This document shows, piece after piece, positions 11,501-20,551 of a stretch of 56,911 nt of DNA; the stretch's first letter is position 1, and every line of letters starts with the position of its first letter. The stretch is from Ochromonas danica (taxonomy: Eukaryota > Sar > Chrysophyceae > Chromulinales > Chromulinaceae): NCBI GenBank assembly GCA_015146655.1, contig VKHL01000102.1, positions 1,106-58,016 of the forward strand, read 5' to 3'. Below the pieces are notes generated by a model. It made no database searches and was not told the origin of the DNA. It worked only from the letters and a program-made list of their open reading frames with translations. The translations under genes and the position numbers were made by a program.

Positions 11501-11825
11501 GGATGTTCAATATGTGTTTTGCTTCTAGTTCTAACTGCTTTCGAATATCAACATTCTCGTCACGTGGAGGTGATGGAGCTACTAACTGTATGCGCGTTGA
11601 TGATGTGGACTGAGAAGTTGTGGGGGATGAGAAAGGTAAAGCTTGCTGTGGTAATAATTGTTGGCTTTCTTGTGTTAGCACCACCTCACTGACATTACCA
11701 TTTTTTTCTGAGCTACCTGGAAAGCGTTCTAATAGCTTCTCTATCGATGGAAACTCCTTACATGAACCGGTTAACTTCAGTCGTTGATCCTTTGCAAGGT
11801 GGAACTGAAGTGGATCGCTATCCAT
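8574..11825 (-). CDS. EZH2: Enhancer-of-zeste/EZH2-type histone H3K27 methyltransferase
   Basis: Three exons (minus): 11487-11825, 10669-11429, 8574-10602. They join in frame to 1,042 residues; the introns are 57 and 66 nt. The C-terminus has the pre-SET CXC region (about residues 786-860, Cys clusters such as CNHEGPCSAANGCEC and CRCRRGACLTKACPC), followed by a SET domain (about 898-1015) with HGWGVFA, the SAM/catalytic motif FINHSEEPIANC and GEELTFDYGY. A Cys-containing DFFCRRCYSYLCHHG segment near residues 437-451 matches the zinc-binding region upstream of the SANT part in E(z) proteins. The CXC plus C-terminal SET order is diagnostic of the catalytic subunit of Polycomb repressive complex 2, which methylates H3 lysine 27 in the nucleus. 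The long N-terminal and middle regions are divergent and low in complexity. The protein is longer than animal EZH2 (about 750). Confidence 0.92.
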
Positions 11826-11966
11826 CTCTTTTGCTCATGTCATCGCTGCTCGCACTGTATTATTCGCGTGGATGTGAAAAACAGGTTTCTGAGTACATAA
11901 ACTGTTTTGATTTATGAGTGATCTTCCCTCACTTATATCATCCACTAGTATGCATCCACTAGTATG

Positions 11967-12125
11967 CATAGGCAATGGCATTCTTGCAGTCTATTATGAT
12001 GGCACTAGAGAGTGGACAGTCAGCACCTGCAGCATTATCTGATTTTACCTGTCAATGCCGTGAAACTGTCCACACTGTGTGCCATCATCATAGTCATATG
12101 GGCCGCTAGACTGTTATTGCCTATG
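11967..12125. repeat. Imperfect inverted repeat / hairpin 1
   Basis: The left arm (cataggcaat ... cagtcta ... atgatggcac ... gtggacagt) is matched in order by the reverse complement of the right arm, ending at 12125 (gcctatg). Four blocks of 7-10 bp pair collinearly with small insertions between them, so the RNA or single strand could fold into a stem of about 55-70 bp. It could be a miniature inverted-repeat element or a transcribed hairpin. Confidence 0.7.
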
Positions 12126-12167
12126 TACGCTTAAGATGAATACGATTGTCTGCTGCTGTGATTTCAC

Positions 12168-12345
12168 CTCAGGCATTTATGACCACAGAATCCAATAATC
12201 CTCGACATAATTGATGTGAGGCTACTTCTCTTACTTGTGTCACAGAGATATCCAAGTAAGAGAAGTACCAAAAGCAAGCCTCCCTCCAAGTATCTCAAGG
12301 ACTATTGGATTCAATCATCTTTCACCATAAATGCCCAAGGCTGAG
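12168..12345. repeat. Imperfect inverted repeat / hairpin 2
   Basis: The arms pair in nested order: ggcatttatg (12172) with cataaatgcc; gaatccaataatcct (12188-12202) with aggactattggattc (12298-12312); and a perfect 14-bp inner stem, acttctcttacttg (12224-12237) with caagtaagagaagt (12253-12266), around a 15-nt loop. No open frame is present. The element sits about 40 bp from hairpin 1 but does not share its sequence. Confidence 0.8.
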
Positions 12346-12522
12346 AACGGCGAGACGGACTTTGCTACTTTGCTGAAACAGATAAGCGAGTCAAATGAGC
12401 CTTACTTACAAGTAAATATCTGGTATTTCCACACTTAGAATATTGAAATTAATTAACTATCAAAATATACACACCAGAAAGCAAGGCGAGGCGACAGCCT
12501 GGACATTCTGTCCCTCTCTCTT

Positions 12523-12756
12523 CTATTTAACATTGGAATGGACTTTCTTCAAGAAATCCATCACGCCAGAGACGGACTTGTTGACATCCACTTTCTTAGC
12601 AGACTCTACAACGGTCTTAGCAATATCAATATCGCCTTTCTGGACCTTCGTTATCTTATCATCCACGTGAAGAGCAAATTGTTGGAAGGTCTTATTGTGT
12701 GACAAATTTCGCACAATTGCCTGTGAAGCCCAAGCGATAAATCTTTGTAAGAGCAT
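12523..12756 (-). CDS. Small protein of unknown function, possibly mitochondrial
   Basis: A 77-residue frame from ATG 12756. It starts MLLQRFIAWASQAIVRNLSH, an amphipathic stretch with Arg and no acidic residues, as seen in mitochondrial presequences. It continues with a charged helical part (VDDKITKVQKGDIDIAKTVV) and ends FLKKVHSNVK. Even residue composition and divergent placement 330 bp from RPL4 support a real gene. I do not recognise the family. An upstream exon cannot be excluded. Confidence 0.6.
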   Translation of the reverse strand: MLLQRFIAWASQAIVRNLSHNKTFQQFALHVDDKITKVQKGDIDIAKTVVESAKKVDVNKSVSGVMDFLKKVHSNVK

Positions 12757-13086
12757 TCTCTTCTATCTAAAAGGATAAGAATAAATGATACTAAAGAATC
12801 AGAAGCAACAACCCACAAGAAAGAGATTGTTTCGCGTAGAATGTTCTATTGTCTGTGGTTTGTTTGTGAGAACATCTCCCGCCTCTGCGTGAGTGAGTGA
12901 GAGGGCTGGTTGATGTGGCGGTCTGCACTCCACCACCACTCACCTTCCACAACAAACGCGGTTTTAGCGTTTCTCCAACAGACTTTTCCCTCTCTGACAG
13001 ACGTGTGGACACGAAAATCCGAACAAGTGGGGAAAGCCACAAACCCAATCTCCCCCATCACTCGGCCATAAAGGGAAGTCGTCGAA
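12757..13086. promoter_or_regulatory. Shared divergent promoter region, small protein / RPL4
   Basis: 330 bp separate the two start codons. The RPL4-proximal part carries pyrimidine-rich runs (for example tttccctctctgac at about 12984), common near starts of ribosomal protein genes. No defined box can be named. Confidence 0.4.
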
Positions 13087-14318
13087 ATGAGCCGACCTGT
13101 TGTTTCCGTATATGATCCTGAAAACGTTGAATCAGTGGTTGGCACTGTGAGCCTTCCTGCTGTTTTCACTGCTCCTATTAGATCTGATGTTGTTCAGTTT
13201 GTTCACACCTTGATGGCCAAGAACAACCGTCAGGCCTATGCTGTCTACAAGAGAGCTGGTCACCAGGTATGTCGTGGTCTTGTTGCTGCTAATACTTCAC
13301 CACAATTATCTTATATATTTTCCTTGTCATTTTCTAGACTCCTGCTATCTCTTGGGGTACTGGACGCGCTGTGTCCCGTATTCCTCGCGTTCCTGGTGGC
13401 GGTACCTCCAGATCCGGCCAAGGTGCTTTCGGTAACATGTGCCGTGGCGGTCACATGTACTCCCCCACCAAGATCTGGCGCCGTTGGCACAGAAAGATCA
13501 ACGTGAACCAGCGCCGCTTTGCTGTGTCCTCTGCTTTGGCTGCCACTGCCCTTCCCGCTTTGGTGCAGGCCCGCGGCCACCGCATCGAGAACGTGCCTGA
13601 GTTCCCTCTTGTCTTGTCTGACTCCTTGAACCGTGTCACCCACACCAAGGAGGCCAAGGCTATCTTGCAGAGATTCGGTGCCTTCGCTGATGTTGAGAAG
13701 AGCAAGGACTCTCACCACCTCCGCTGCGGCACTGGCAAGTCTCGCAACCGCAGATACACCCAGCGCAAGGGTCCTCTCATCGTCTATGACGTCTCTGAGG
13801 GCATTGACAAGGCCTTCCGCAACCTCCCTGGTGTTCAGACCACCATGGTTGACAACCTCTCTCTCCTCGACCTCGCTCCTGGTGGCCACCTTGGCAGATT
13901 CATCATCTGGACCAAGGGTGCTTTTGAGAAGCTTGACTCCTTGTTCGGTACCTACGAGGAGAGCTCTAAGTTCAAGAAGGGCTTCAGCCTTCCTCGCTCT
14001 TTCATGACCAACGCTGACTTGGCCCGTCTCATCAACTCCGATGAAATCCAGTCTGTTTTGCGCCCCGCTGTCGCCTCTTCTCTTGAGCTCCCCAAGAAGA
14101 CCAACCCTCTTCGCAACGTGGCTGCTCGCATTGCCCTCAACCCTCAGTACGCTGCCGTCCGCGCTCGTGCTTTAGAGAAGGCCAACCTCTCCAAGGAGGC
14201 TAGAGCTAAGGTTGTTGCTGATAAGAGAAAGCTTCTTCAGGAGAGAAGCAAGAAGTTCGCCGCCAGAAGAAGAGACTTTTACAAGGCTGCTGTCGCTGAG
14301 GGCTCTGTGACTTTCTAA
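13087..14318 (+). CDS. RPL4: 60S ribosomal protein L4 (uL4)
   Basis: Two exons, 13087-13266 and 13338-14318, join in phase 0 after codon 60 ([22 protein letters not shown]) to 386 residues, close to the usual eukaryotic length of about 360-430. Family hallmarks include [19 protein letters not shown], the basic loop that reaches the peptide exit tunnel, [14 protein letters not shown], and the Lys/Arg-rich eukaryotic C-terminal tail. The protein is a structural part of the large cytosolic subunit. Codons are clearly more GC-biased (Cys TGC, Leu CTC, Arg CGC) than in neighbouring genes, fitting very high expression. The 71-nt intron ends ttttctag. An AATAAA lies about 85 bp past the stop (14403). 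Confidence 0.98.
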
Positions 14319-14819
14319 ATAGCACTGTCTTTTAGTAACATGGTGGACATCAGTATCGGCTTCCAACGGGATTTGGGTAACTCTTAAGCAGACTTCTCAC
14401 AACAATAAATTTTCAGAGCAATTATCCTTCTTGCTTTTCATTTCTGAATTACTAGTGGGGTTAGCTAGTTTTACTAACAACAAAAATCATCACAAGTTAG
14501 GTGGTAGCATTACAGTCCCTTATAGCGTTACATCACAACAGTACATTAGTCCGCTTGTTGGTTTCATTATATAGTCAGCCGCCTGTACAATGATTTACAA
14601 GCCTCTACAGAATCAATCATCCACAATAATATACTACAGGTCTAACTTCGAGTCCTTCGCTTGGTTGTTGCTGATACTTGGCCCTCTTCACCTTCCCCAG
14701 CAAAAGTTCAAGCAATCGAAAATCCCAAACTCCGGAATTTCCCGCGAGACCACAACCAGCCCGCACTGAAGCAGCGCCCAGCTCACAATCCTGTCATCAA
14801 CCCATATCCCGGCATCATC
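14319..14819. other. Intergenic, RPL4 3' end and protease promoter
   Basis: 500 bp between two plus-strand, GC-biased, probably highly expressed genes. It contains an AATAAA (14403) for RPL4 and a TATATAG at about 14568 that could be a TATA box for the protease. A frame open from 14661 leads into the protease, but the hydrophobic signal peptide argues for the later ATG. Confidence 0.45.
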
Positions 14820-15944
14820 ATGTCCCGTCTTCTGTCCTTCCTTGCCCTTGTCGCTCTTGTCGCTGCTCGCCCCTCCTCTCAGGAGCTTGAAAGCTACTCC
14901 TTCGAGCAGTTTATTAAGGATTTCAACCTGAATTATGCTCCTTCTGAGATTCCTACTCGTAAGGCATTATTCGAAGCCGAGGTCGCTCGTATTCGCGCAC
15001 ACAATGCCAGAAATCTTTCTTGGAAGGAGAGCGTGACTAAGTTCACTGCCATGACCACTGCTGAGAAGAAGGCTTACTTCGGTCGCTCCAAGGGTGTGTA
15101 CAAGAGCTACCGTGCTCAACAGAAGAATAACAAGAACCTCAAGTCTCTTCCTGAGGGTTTTGTCATGAAGCCTGTCAGCCAGCTTCCTAAGCATGTTGAC
15201 TGGCGTGAAAGTGCCATCGTTTCCGCTGTCAAGGATCAGGGTCACTGCGGTTCCTGCTGGGCTTTCGCCTCCACCTCTGTGATCGAGTCTCACGTTGCTA
15301 AGGCTTCTGGTCTTCTTTTCGATCTTAGCGTTCAGCAAATGGCCATGTGTGCTCCTAACCCCAACCACTGCGGTGGAAGTGGTGGTTGCAACGGTGCCAC
15401 TTGCGAGCTTGCCTTTGACTATGTGACCAACAGCGCTGGTCTCTACCAGGAGTATCAGTATAGCTATGCCTCTTACTATGGCGTTGACTATAACTGCACC
15501 ATTCCTTCTGGAAAGCCTGTTGCCACTATTGATGGATATGTGAAGTTGCCTGAGAACAACTATACTGCCTTGATGAACGCTATTGCCCGTGTTGGCCCCA
15601 TTGGTATTTCCGTCGATGCTTCTTCTTGGAGCAGCTACGAGTCCGGTATCTATGACGGCTGCAACCAGGTCAATCCTGATATTGATCATGCTGTTGTTTT
15701 GGTCGGATACGGTGAGGAGAAGGGCCAGAAGTATTGGCTCGTCCGCAACTCTTGGTCTCCTGCTTGGGGTGAGAAGGGTTACATTCGTCTCGCTAGAACT
15801 GAGGAGGAGGAAGGTCGCTGCGGTTCCGACATCACCCCTCAGGATGGAAATGCTTGCGAAGGTGACGATGAGCCTCAGAAGGTCTGCGGAACTTGCGGTA
15901 TCCTTTTCGATACTTCTTATCCTCTCAATGCTAAGGCCTTGTAA
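14820..15944 (+). CDS. Papain-family cysteine protease (cathepsin-like), secreted or lysosomal
   Basis: A 374-residue single-exon preproprotein. ATG 14820 gives MSRLLSFLALVALVAARPSS, a clear signal peptide. A short propeptide (about 20-122) resembles the I29 inhibitor region only loosely. The mature enzyme begins near LPKHVDWRE (122-130), as in papain-like proteases. The active site is complete: oxyanion Gln and nucleophile Cys146 in DQGHCGSCWAF, His290 in DIDHAVVLVGYG, Asn310 in VRNSWSPAWGEKGY. GCNGATC replaces the usual GCxGG Cys pair. The C-terminus has extra Cys (VCGTCGILFDTSYP). It probably degrades protein in lysosomes or food vacuoles. Codon use is as biased as in RPL4, suggesting strong expression. 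Confidence 0.95.
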   Translation: MSRLLSFLALVALVAARPSSQELESYSFEQFIKDFNLNYAPSEIPTRKALFEAEVARIRAHNARNLSWKESVTKFTAMTTAEKKAYFGRSKGVYKSYRAQQKNNKNLKSLPEGFVMKPVSQLPKHVDWRESAIVSAVKDQGHCGSCWAFASTSVIESHVAKASGLLFDLSVQQMAMCAPNPNHCGGSGGCNGATCELAFDYVTNSAGLYQEYQYSYASYYGVDYNCTIPSGKPVATIDGYVKLPENNYTALMNAIARVGPIGISVDASSWSSYESGIYDGCNQVNPDIDHAVVLVGYGEEKGQKYWLVRNSWSPAWGEKGYIRLARTEEEEGRCGSDITPQDGNACEGDDEPQKVCGTCGILFDTSYPLNAKAL

Positions 15945-16256
15945 AGGACTCAAAGACAGTAATAGAGATCATGTGTGTGGGCATCTGTGCACACAGTTTT
16001 ATGATGATGATTAGGTTAATGGAGCCAATATTTTTTGCTTCAAACACATCCCTGCTCGTGTCCTAACGTTATAATCTTTAGTCCGCGACAATAACTTTTG
16101 ATTCTTGTTTCTTTTGTTTTATTCATCACGATCATCGTTGTTTATCAGCATTTATCACATGGGATGCAAGGATGGGTAACACAACATTAACTTAATAAGA
16201 CCCATCAGTCCTTAACTTAATAAGATCGCTTCCTCTTGTCATCCAGAACATGAAAA
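15945..16256. other. Intergenic with short uORF
   Basis: About 310 bp, AT-rich. A near-duplicate cttaacttaataaga occurs twice (about 16188 and 16211). An ATG at 16250 opens a 13-codon frame that overlaps the next gene's start out of frame, so it could reduce initiation at 16257. Confidence 0.4.
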
Positions 16257-19200
16257 ATGCAAGCATTGCAGGCTGCTCTAATCAACTGTAAAGATGGATG
16301 TTCCTCTTCCTTCCCATCCTCAGAGTTATTCATTGCTGGTCTAGAAGAAGGATCATGGAGAGGTTTGCAGTGGTTGTACAATTTCTCTCTCACTTCTTCT
16401 TCTCACTATCCCAACCCCAGCAGCAGATCTCTCACCCAGACTATCTATGAGACATATTCTTGGGAAATCTTTGATCAAACCTTTATTTGTGCTTATGATG
16501 AAGAATGGATGCAGAATGAGGAGCAGTCCAAAGTAATTCATATCACATTATGTCTTCTTTGTGATCAAGTCAAAGCTAAGGAATGGTCTATTATGATTGC
16601 TGACAAACTTTTTCAATGTCATACACCTCAAACATGGACGCTTATTCTCTATGCTGTTCAACTACATCTAGTCAGAGTGTGTGAGGAAGAACCTCATATT
16701 TTGCATAAATGTAAACCAATTCCATCCCATTCCATCTCATTCCATCCCATTCCACCACTGACCAAAATGCTTGCTTGTCTTTCTGATAGTTCTAATACTC
16801 ATACTAGATCGCCTTCAGCACCTATTAGACAAAGACGAAAGTGATGCTAAAGACTGGAAAAGACTTGATTGGCAGTGTCTGACGACTTCTTTACTGTACT
16901 TTGCTTCAGGTGTTCTCACCAGGTAGGGGGCTATCATCATTCTCATCGTCATCACTCATTGAACCTATCAAGATCCTCTTGTGTTGGCGGTAGGTCAAGA
17001 GTGTGGAGCTTATCGATAGGACAACAAGAGTTTACCTCTTCTTCTTTGCATTGCACTATTGGGTCAAAGGTAAGGAAAGATATGTTGTACAAGTATAATA
17101 GAACTTTGACAATGAGCACTATATTACTGAAATGTGATCATTGTACACTGTATTATTATGTCAAAAGGAGTTGGGACTTTGGTTAGGTTTTCTAACCCGT
17201 GTGATCAATCTCTTTCTCCAAGCATCATCTACTATGATGGAACAATTGCCAGCGGCTTTGTTGGAAGACTATCTTCTAGTACCCGCTACCAAGCTTGTTA
17301 TTATGATACTTGGGGGTGATGTTACTTCTTTAGTATTACATCTAAAGCGAGAAAAGTTTCGTCGCTATATGGTAACCAAGCATAACTATCGTCAATCTTC
17401 CTTTACCAACAACACGTCGTCATCATCATCATCTGACCATCATCCTTCTCTATCCTCCTATCTTCCCCGAGGTATCCTAAGTGAGCTCAGATCATCATCA
17501 AATGACACAACAAGAAATACATATGAAATGTTTTTTCCGTGGTCTCTTCTCTCTGATGAAGTCTCAATTGAAATGGAAGATAGTAAACAAGTAGATGACG
17601 ATGTAATCAAATGGATTCGTTATGATTTCTCTCTTGCGAGAGTTAATTCCTCTAATATCTCTTCTACAATGTCGTTTACAGATTCACAATCCATTCCTAT
17701 GTGTGCAGCTTTGTCATGGGACATCACTGTGATAGCGTTACTTATCTCACGTATTTCTCTCAATACAGGAGATCATGTGGTCTCTGTCTGGTCATCCTCA
17801 TTCCTCTCAGAGATGAACTATATATCAGCTATTGTGATGTTTGCTCAAAAACAAAGCTCTTCTTATATGCGAAATGCTGCCTCAAAGGCTTTCATCTCAG
17901 TGGGTAAGCAGTACTAGTTTTGTGTTTTTGAGATAATTGTGTGGTTGATGTGTGAATAATGGTTGATGTTTCGTCATAATAATACAGATGGATTAGATAT
18001 TGCATGGAAAGGTATTTATCTATCAAGTCTCGCAGAATTAGATTTCATAAAGCAAGTATTTCCTTGTTATCTTGAATTACGGCATGATGATGATGATTGT
18101 GGTAAGAGTGTCTTATTGCTTGCTAGTTGAGTGTATCATATAATAGTAATTAATACATCTCTATACTGTAGATTACATGCTGTCTATACTAAGCATGGAA
18201 AGTCAAGAATTGTTTTCCTTCTCTACTGCCTTAATACAGACTATGGTGAGATGACTTTCTTCTAATCCTTCTCTTTTATCTCTATTCATTCATTTGATCA
18301 TATTATTATTTTATGTGTGAATAGATTGATTGTCATGATCTTATGCAACGTAGCGCCTTGTATGAGGCTTTCCGTCAATTCCTGTGTCGTGCCTTCACTC
18401 AGGTTAGTTTATGCTCTGGTGTAATCTATATTCACTCTGCTATCAGAATAGGCAAGTCTGACCTGTTGATGGTTGATGTGATAGGATGTTAGTAAATTGT
18501 TGCTTCTCCATCATTTACAAGACAAGATAGGAAGACATGTCAAGGGATTGGTGGTGGATGTAATGCGTACTTGCTGTCAAGAGGCAGTGATGAGGTCATC
18601 TACCTGGTCTTCCACTCTTCCCATAGAGCAACTATCAGCAATCATGAAACAACTGTTACAAGAAGGAGAATCATCATCATTATTGACAAGGAGAGAGGCT
18701 GAGGAATCGATTTGTTATCAAGATGTCAAATTAAATCAGACAGCTCTCATGATATCGCTGTTGAATCGAGCTAGTAATTCGACTAGATCTAGCAGATATG
18801 AAGAGAACATACTCAACACTTCTCTCACTTTCCAGTTTTACCTTTATCCTCAACTAATAGACATTTCCTCCTATAATAGTGAGGATGTGGAAGGTAGTAT
18901 TGACTATATTTCTTCCTTATTGTCATTTTTGTCTTTCTATCTCAGTCATCTCATGGTGGGGTTGGAGGCTTTGCTGTTGTACTATGAGAAATATCCCAGT
19001 GCTAACTATGCTGTTGAGAGAACCTCTCTCGACCAAACCACTGCGGAATGGTTGTTTATTCGACACTTTTACTCGTTGAATCACTTGGAGGATGTACATG
19101 AAGAAGAGGTGAAGGTCCACAGGAAGTGTCTGGGCAATGTGCACGTCTCTTTGTGTTCTCTCCAGGAGACCATCAGATTAGCTTTGACCATTTCAACTAA

Positions 19201-19294
19201 TAACCCCCAGCTTACGTTATTGGAAATGAGTTTAATAAATGTCATCCAAAAACTCAAGAAGGCTCATTGTTACTTACAAAGTCTAGTCAATTGA
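16257..19294 (+). CDS. Large helical protein of unknown function (eight exons)
   Basis: Exons 16257-16710, 16808-16922, 16973-17069, 17168-17903, 17988-18101, 18172-18245, 18325-18402 and 18485-19294 join in frame to 825 residues. The seven introns are 50-98 nt, all GT-AG. The junction choices for exons 2-3 were decided by phase; an alternative donor at 16910 breaks the frame. The protein is predominantly helical, Leu/Ser-rich and lacks clear catalytic motifs. Late segments (SLLSFLSFYLSHLMVGLEALLLYYEKYP) resemble an alpha-solenoid. Glomulin/ALF4-type solenoids are one possibility, but I have no firm match. Intron 1 holds a run of attcc(at)c pentamers (16719-16755). Confidence 0.7.
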
Positions 19295-19583
19295 TCTTTC
19301 CTTCAGTGTAATTGAGATTACTCCAACTACCAACCCAGACGTCATCCTGCATTAGCCATTCCCCGTAGCCCACGCTGGGAGACGATCATGCATCGCAAGG
19401 TCTTCTAAGTCATCTAGAACTCGCTGTTCCTGCACAAGAGTAATTGGGACGGCAAAATCAGAAGAAACGCGATTATTTTCCCCACAGGTTCCACAGTCCG
19501 TTGCTTAATCCCTTGTCTATGAAGACCTGTGAAAGATATCATTTTTCACAATCGAATCACTTGGACCCCTTAGTCTTAGGATA

Positions 19584-20360
19584 ATGATGTCTGAGACTAT
19601 TTCTCCAAAGTCTTTCCAATTAGAACTGTTGGGGGTTGGTTGGGGACGTACAGGAACTACTAGCTTGAAGCAAGCTCTTGATATTTTAGGCTACCCTTGC
19701 TACCACATGGTTGATGTCATTGAACGTGGTCATGCTCCATTTTGGATTAAAGTGTCCAATCAGGAAGACCATGATTTCTCTGCAGTTTTCGAACCAACAT
19801 TTACTGCAGTGACTGACTTCCCTGCTGTGACTTATTGGAAGGAGTTGCTAGCTGCCTATCCCAAAGCGAAAGTTATCTTAACCATTCGTGATCCTGAAAG
19901 GTGGTACAAGTCATGTGAAGACACTATCTTGCATGTTTTGCCGTCCAATAAGAGCTGTCCTTGGTACCTTCGCTTGGCGCTCTTTTTGGGCTTTCCAACT
20001 GCACGATTCGGAGAAATGTTGGAGAAGACCTTCTTTCATGACACATTACATGATGATCTTTCAAAGGAGAATGTCATCCGCTGTTTTGTGCAACATATTG
20101 AAGAAGTGAAGATGATTTGTCCACCTCACAACCTTCTTATCTATGACGTGTCAGATGGATGGTCACCTTTGTGTCATTTTCTTGACAAACCCACCCCGCC
20201 AGTTAAGTTTCCACATACTAACGATACTAAATCATTTCAAGATATGGTGAATAGGGGAGCACATGCTGTTCTATGGAATAGCGCCATAATAGCAGGAGTG
20301 GTTGTACTACCGATTCTAGCGTATGCGCTTCGTGAATTATACACCAAGCGTCTCGAGTGA
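19584..20360 (+). CDS. Sulfotransferase-like P-loop protein (Sulfotransfer_4 type) with C-terminal anchor
   Basis: 258 residues. It begins with a short lead followed by GVGWGRTGTTSLKQALDILG (about 17-36). This is the 5'-phosphosulfate-binding P-loop variant GxGRTGTTSLKxAL of the Sulfotransfer_4 family. It continues CYHMVDVI, a WKELLAAYPKAKVILTIRDPERWYKS segment (the IRDP region that binds the 3'-phosphate) and a late FPHTND motif typical of the family. Residues about 230-250 form one hydrophobic helix, so the protein is probably tail-anchored. Substrate is not predictable, and many family members are uncharacterised. It is convergent with the purine gene, with about 190 bp between stops. Confidence 0.85.
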   Translation: MMSETISPKSFQLELLGVGWGRTGTTSLKQALDILGYPCYHMVDVIERGHAPFWIKVSNQEDHDFSAVFEPTFTAVTDFPAVTYWKELLAAYPKAKVILTIRDPERWYKSCEDTILHVLPSNKSCPWYLRLALFLGFPTARFGEMLEKTFFHDTLHDDLSKENVIRCFVQHIEEVKMICPPHNLLIYDVSDGWSPLCHFLDKPTPPVKFPHTNDTKSFQDMVNRGAHAVLWNSAIIAGVVVLPILAYALRELYTKRLE

Positions 20361-20551
20361 ACATCAAAAAGAAAGTTCGAGATGGAATATGGAGCGAATT
20401 ATCAATCAAGAAGCTACTAAGGCTACTTTCAACGAGATGCGCAGAGAACTAGAGCATATTGTCCAGTTTGCTGGCGTGTACTTCCTAACCACTAATCAAC
20501 AGCACATGAAAACATTTCAAAATCGTTCAGCATCTTTTGTCACTCCAGGAG

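Larger units (their letters stand above)
11826..12522. other. Intergenic region holding two hairpin structures
   Basis: This gap of nearly 700 bp lies between the SET gene start and the small-protein stop. No coding frame is credible. It contains a 14-bp tandem repeat (ccactagtatgcat, twice, from 11942) and the two long inverted repeats listed separately. Confidence 0.7.

Noticed and set aside
13311-13889. Antisense frame over RPL4
   Set aside because: Same codon-bias artefact; the sense strand encodes a conserved ribosomal protein.
14641-14670. T-loop-like word (ttcgagtcc) suggesting a tRNA
   Set aside because: No matching acceptor, D and anticodon arms around it; likely chance in the protease leader.
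14967-15953. Long antisense frame (328 codons) over the cysteine protease
   Set aside because: It mirrors a strongly codon-biased gene that avoids TTA, CTA and TCA codons, so the opposite strand lacks stops by chance. The sense protein is an unmistakable protease.
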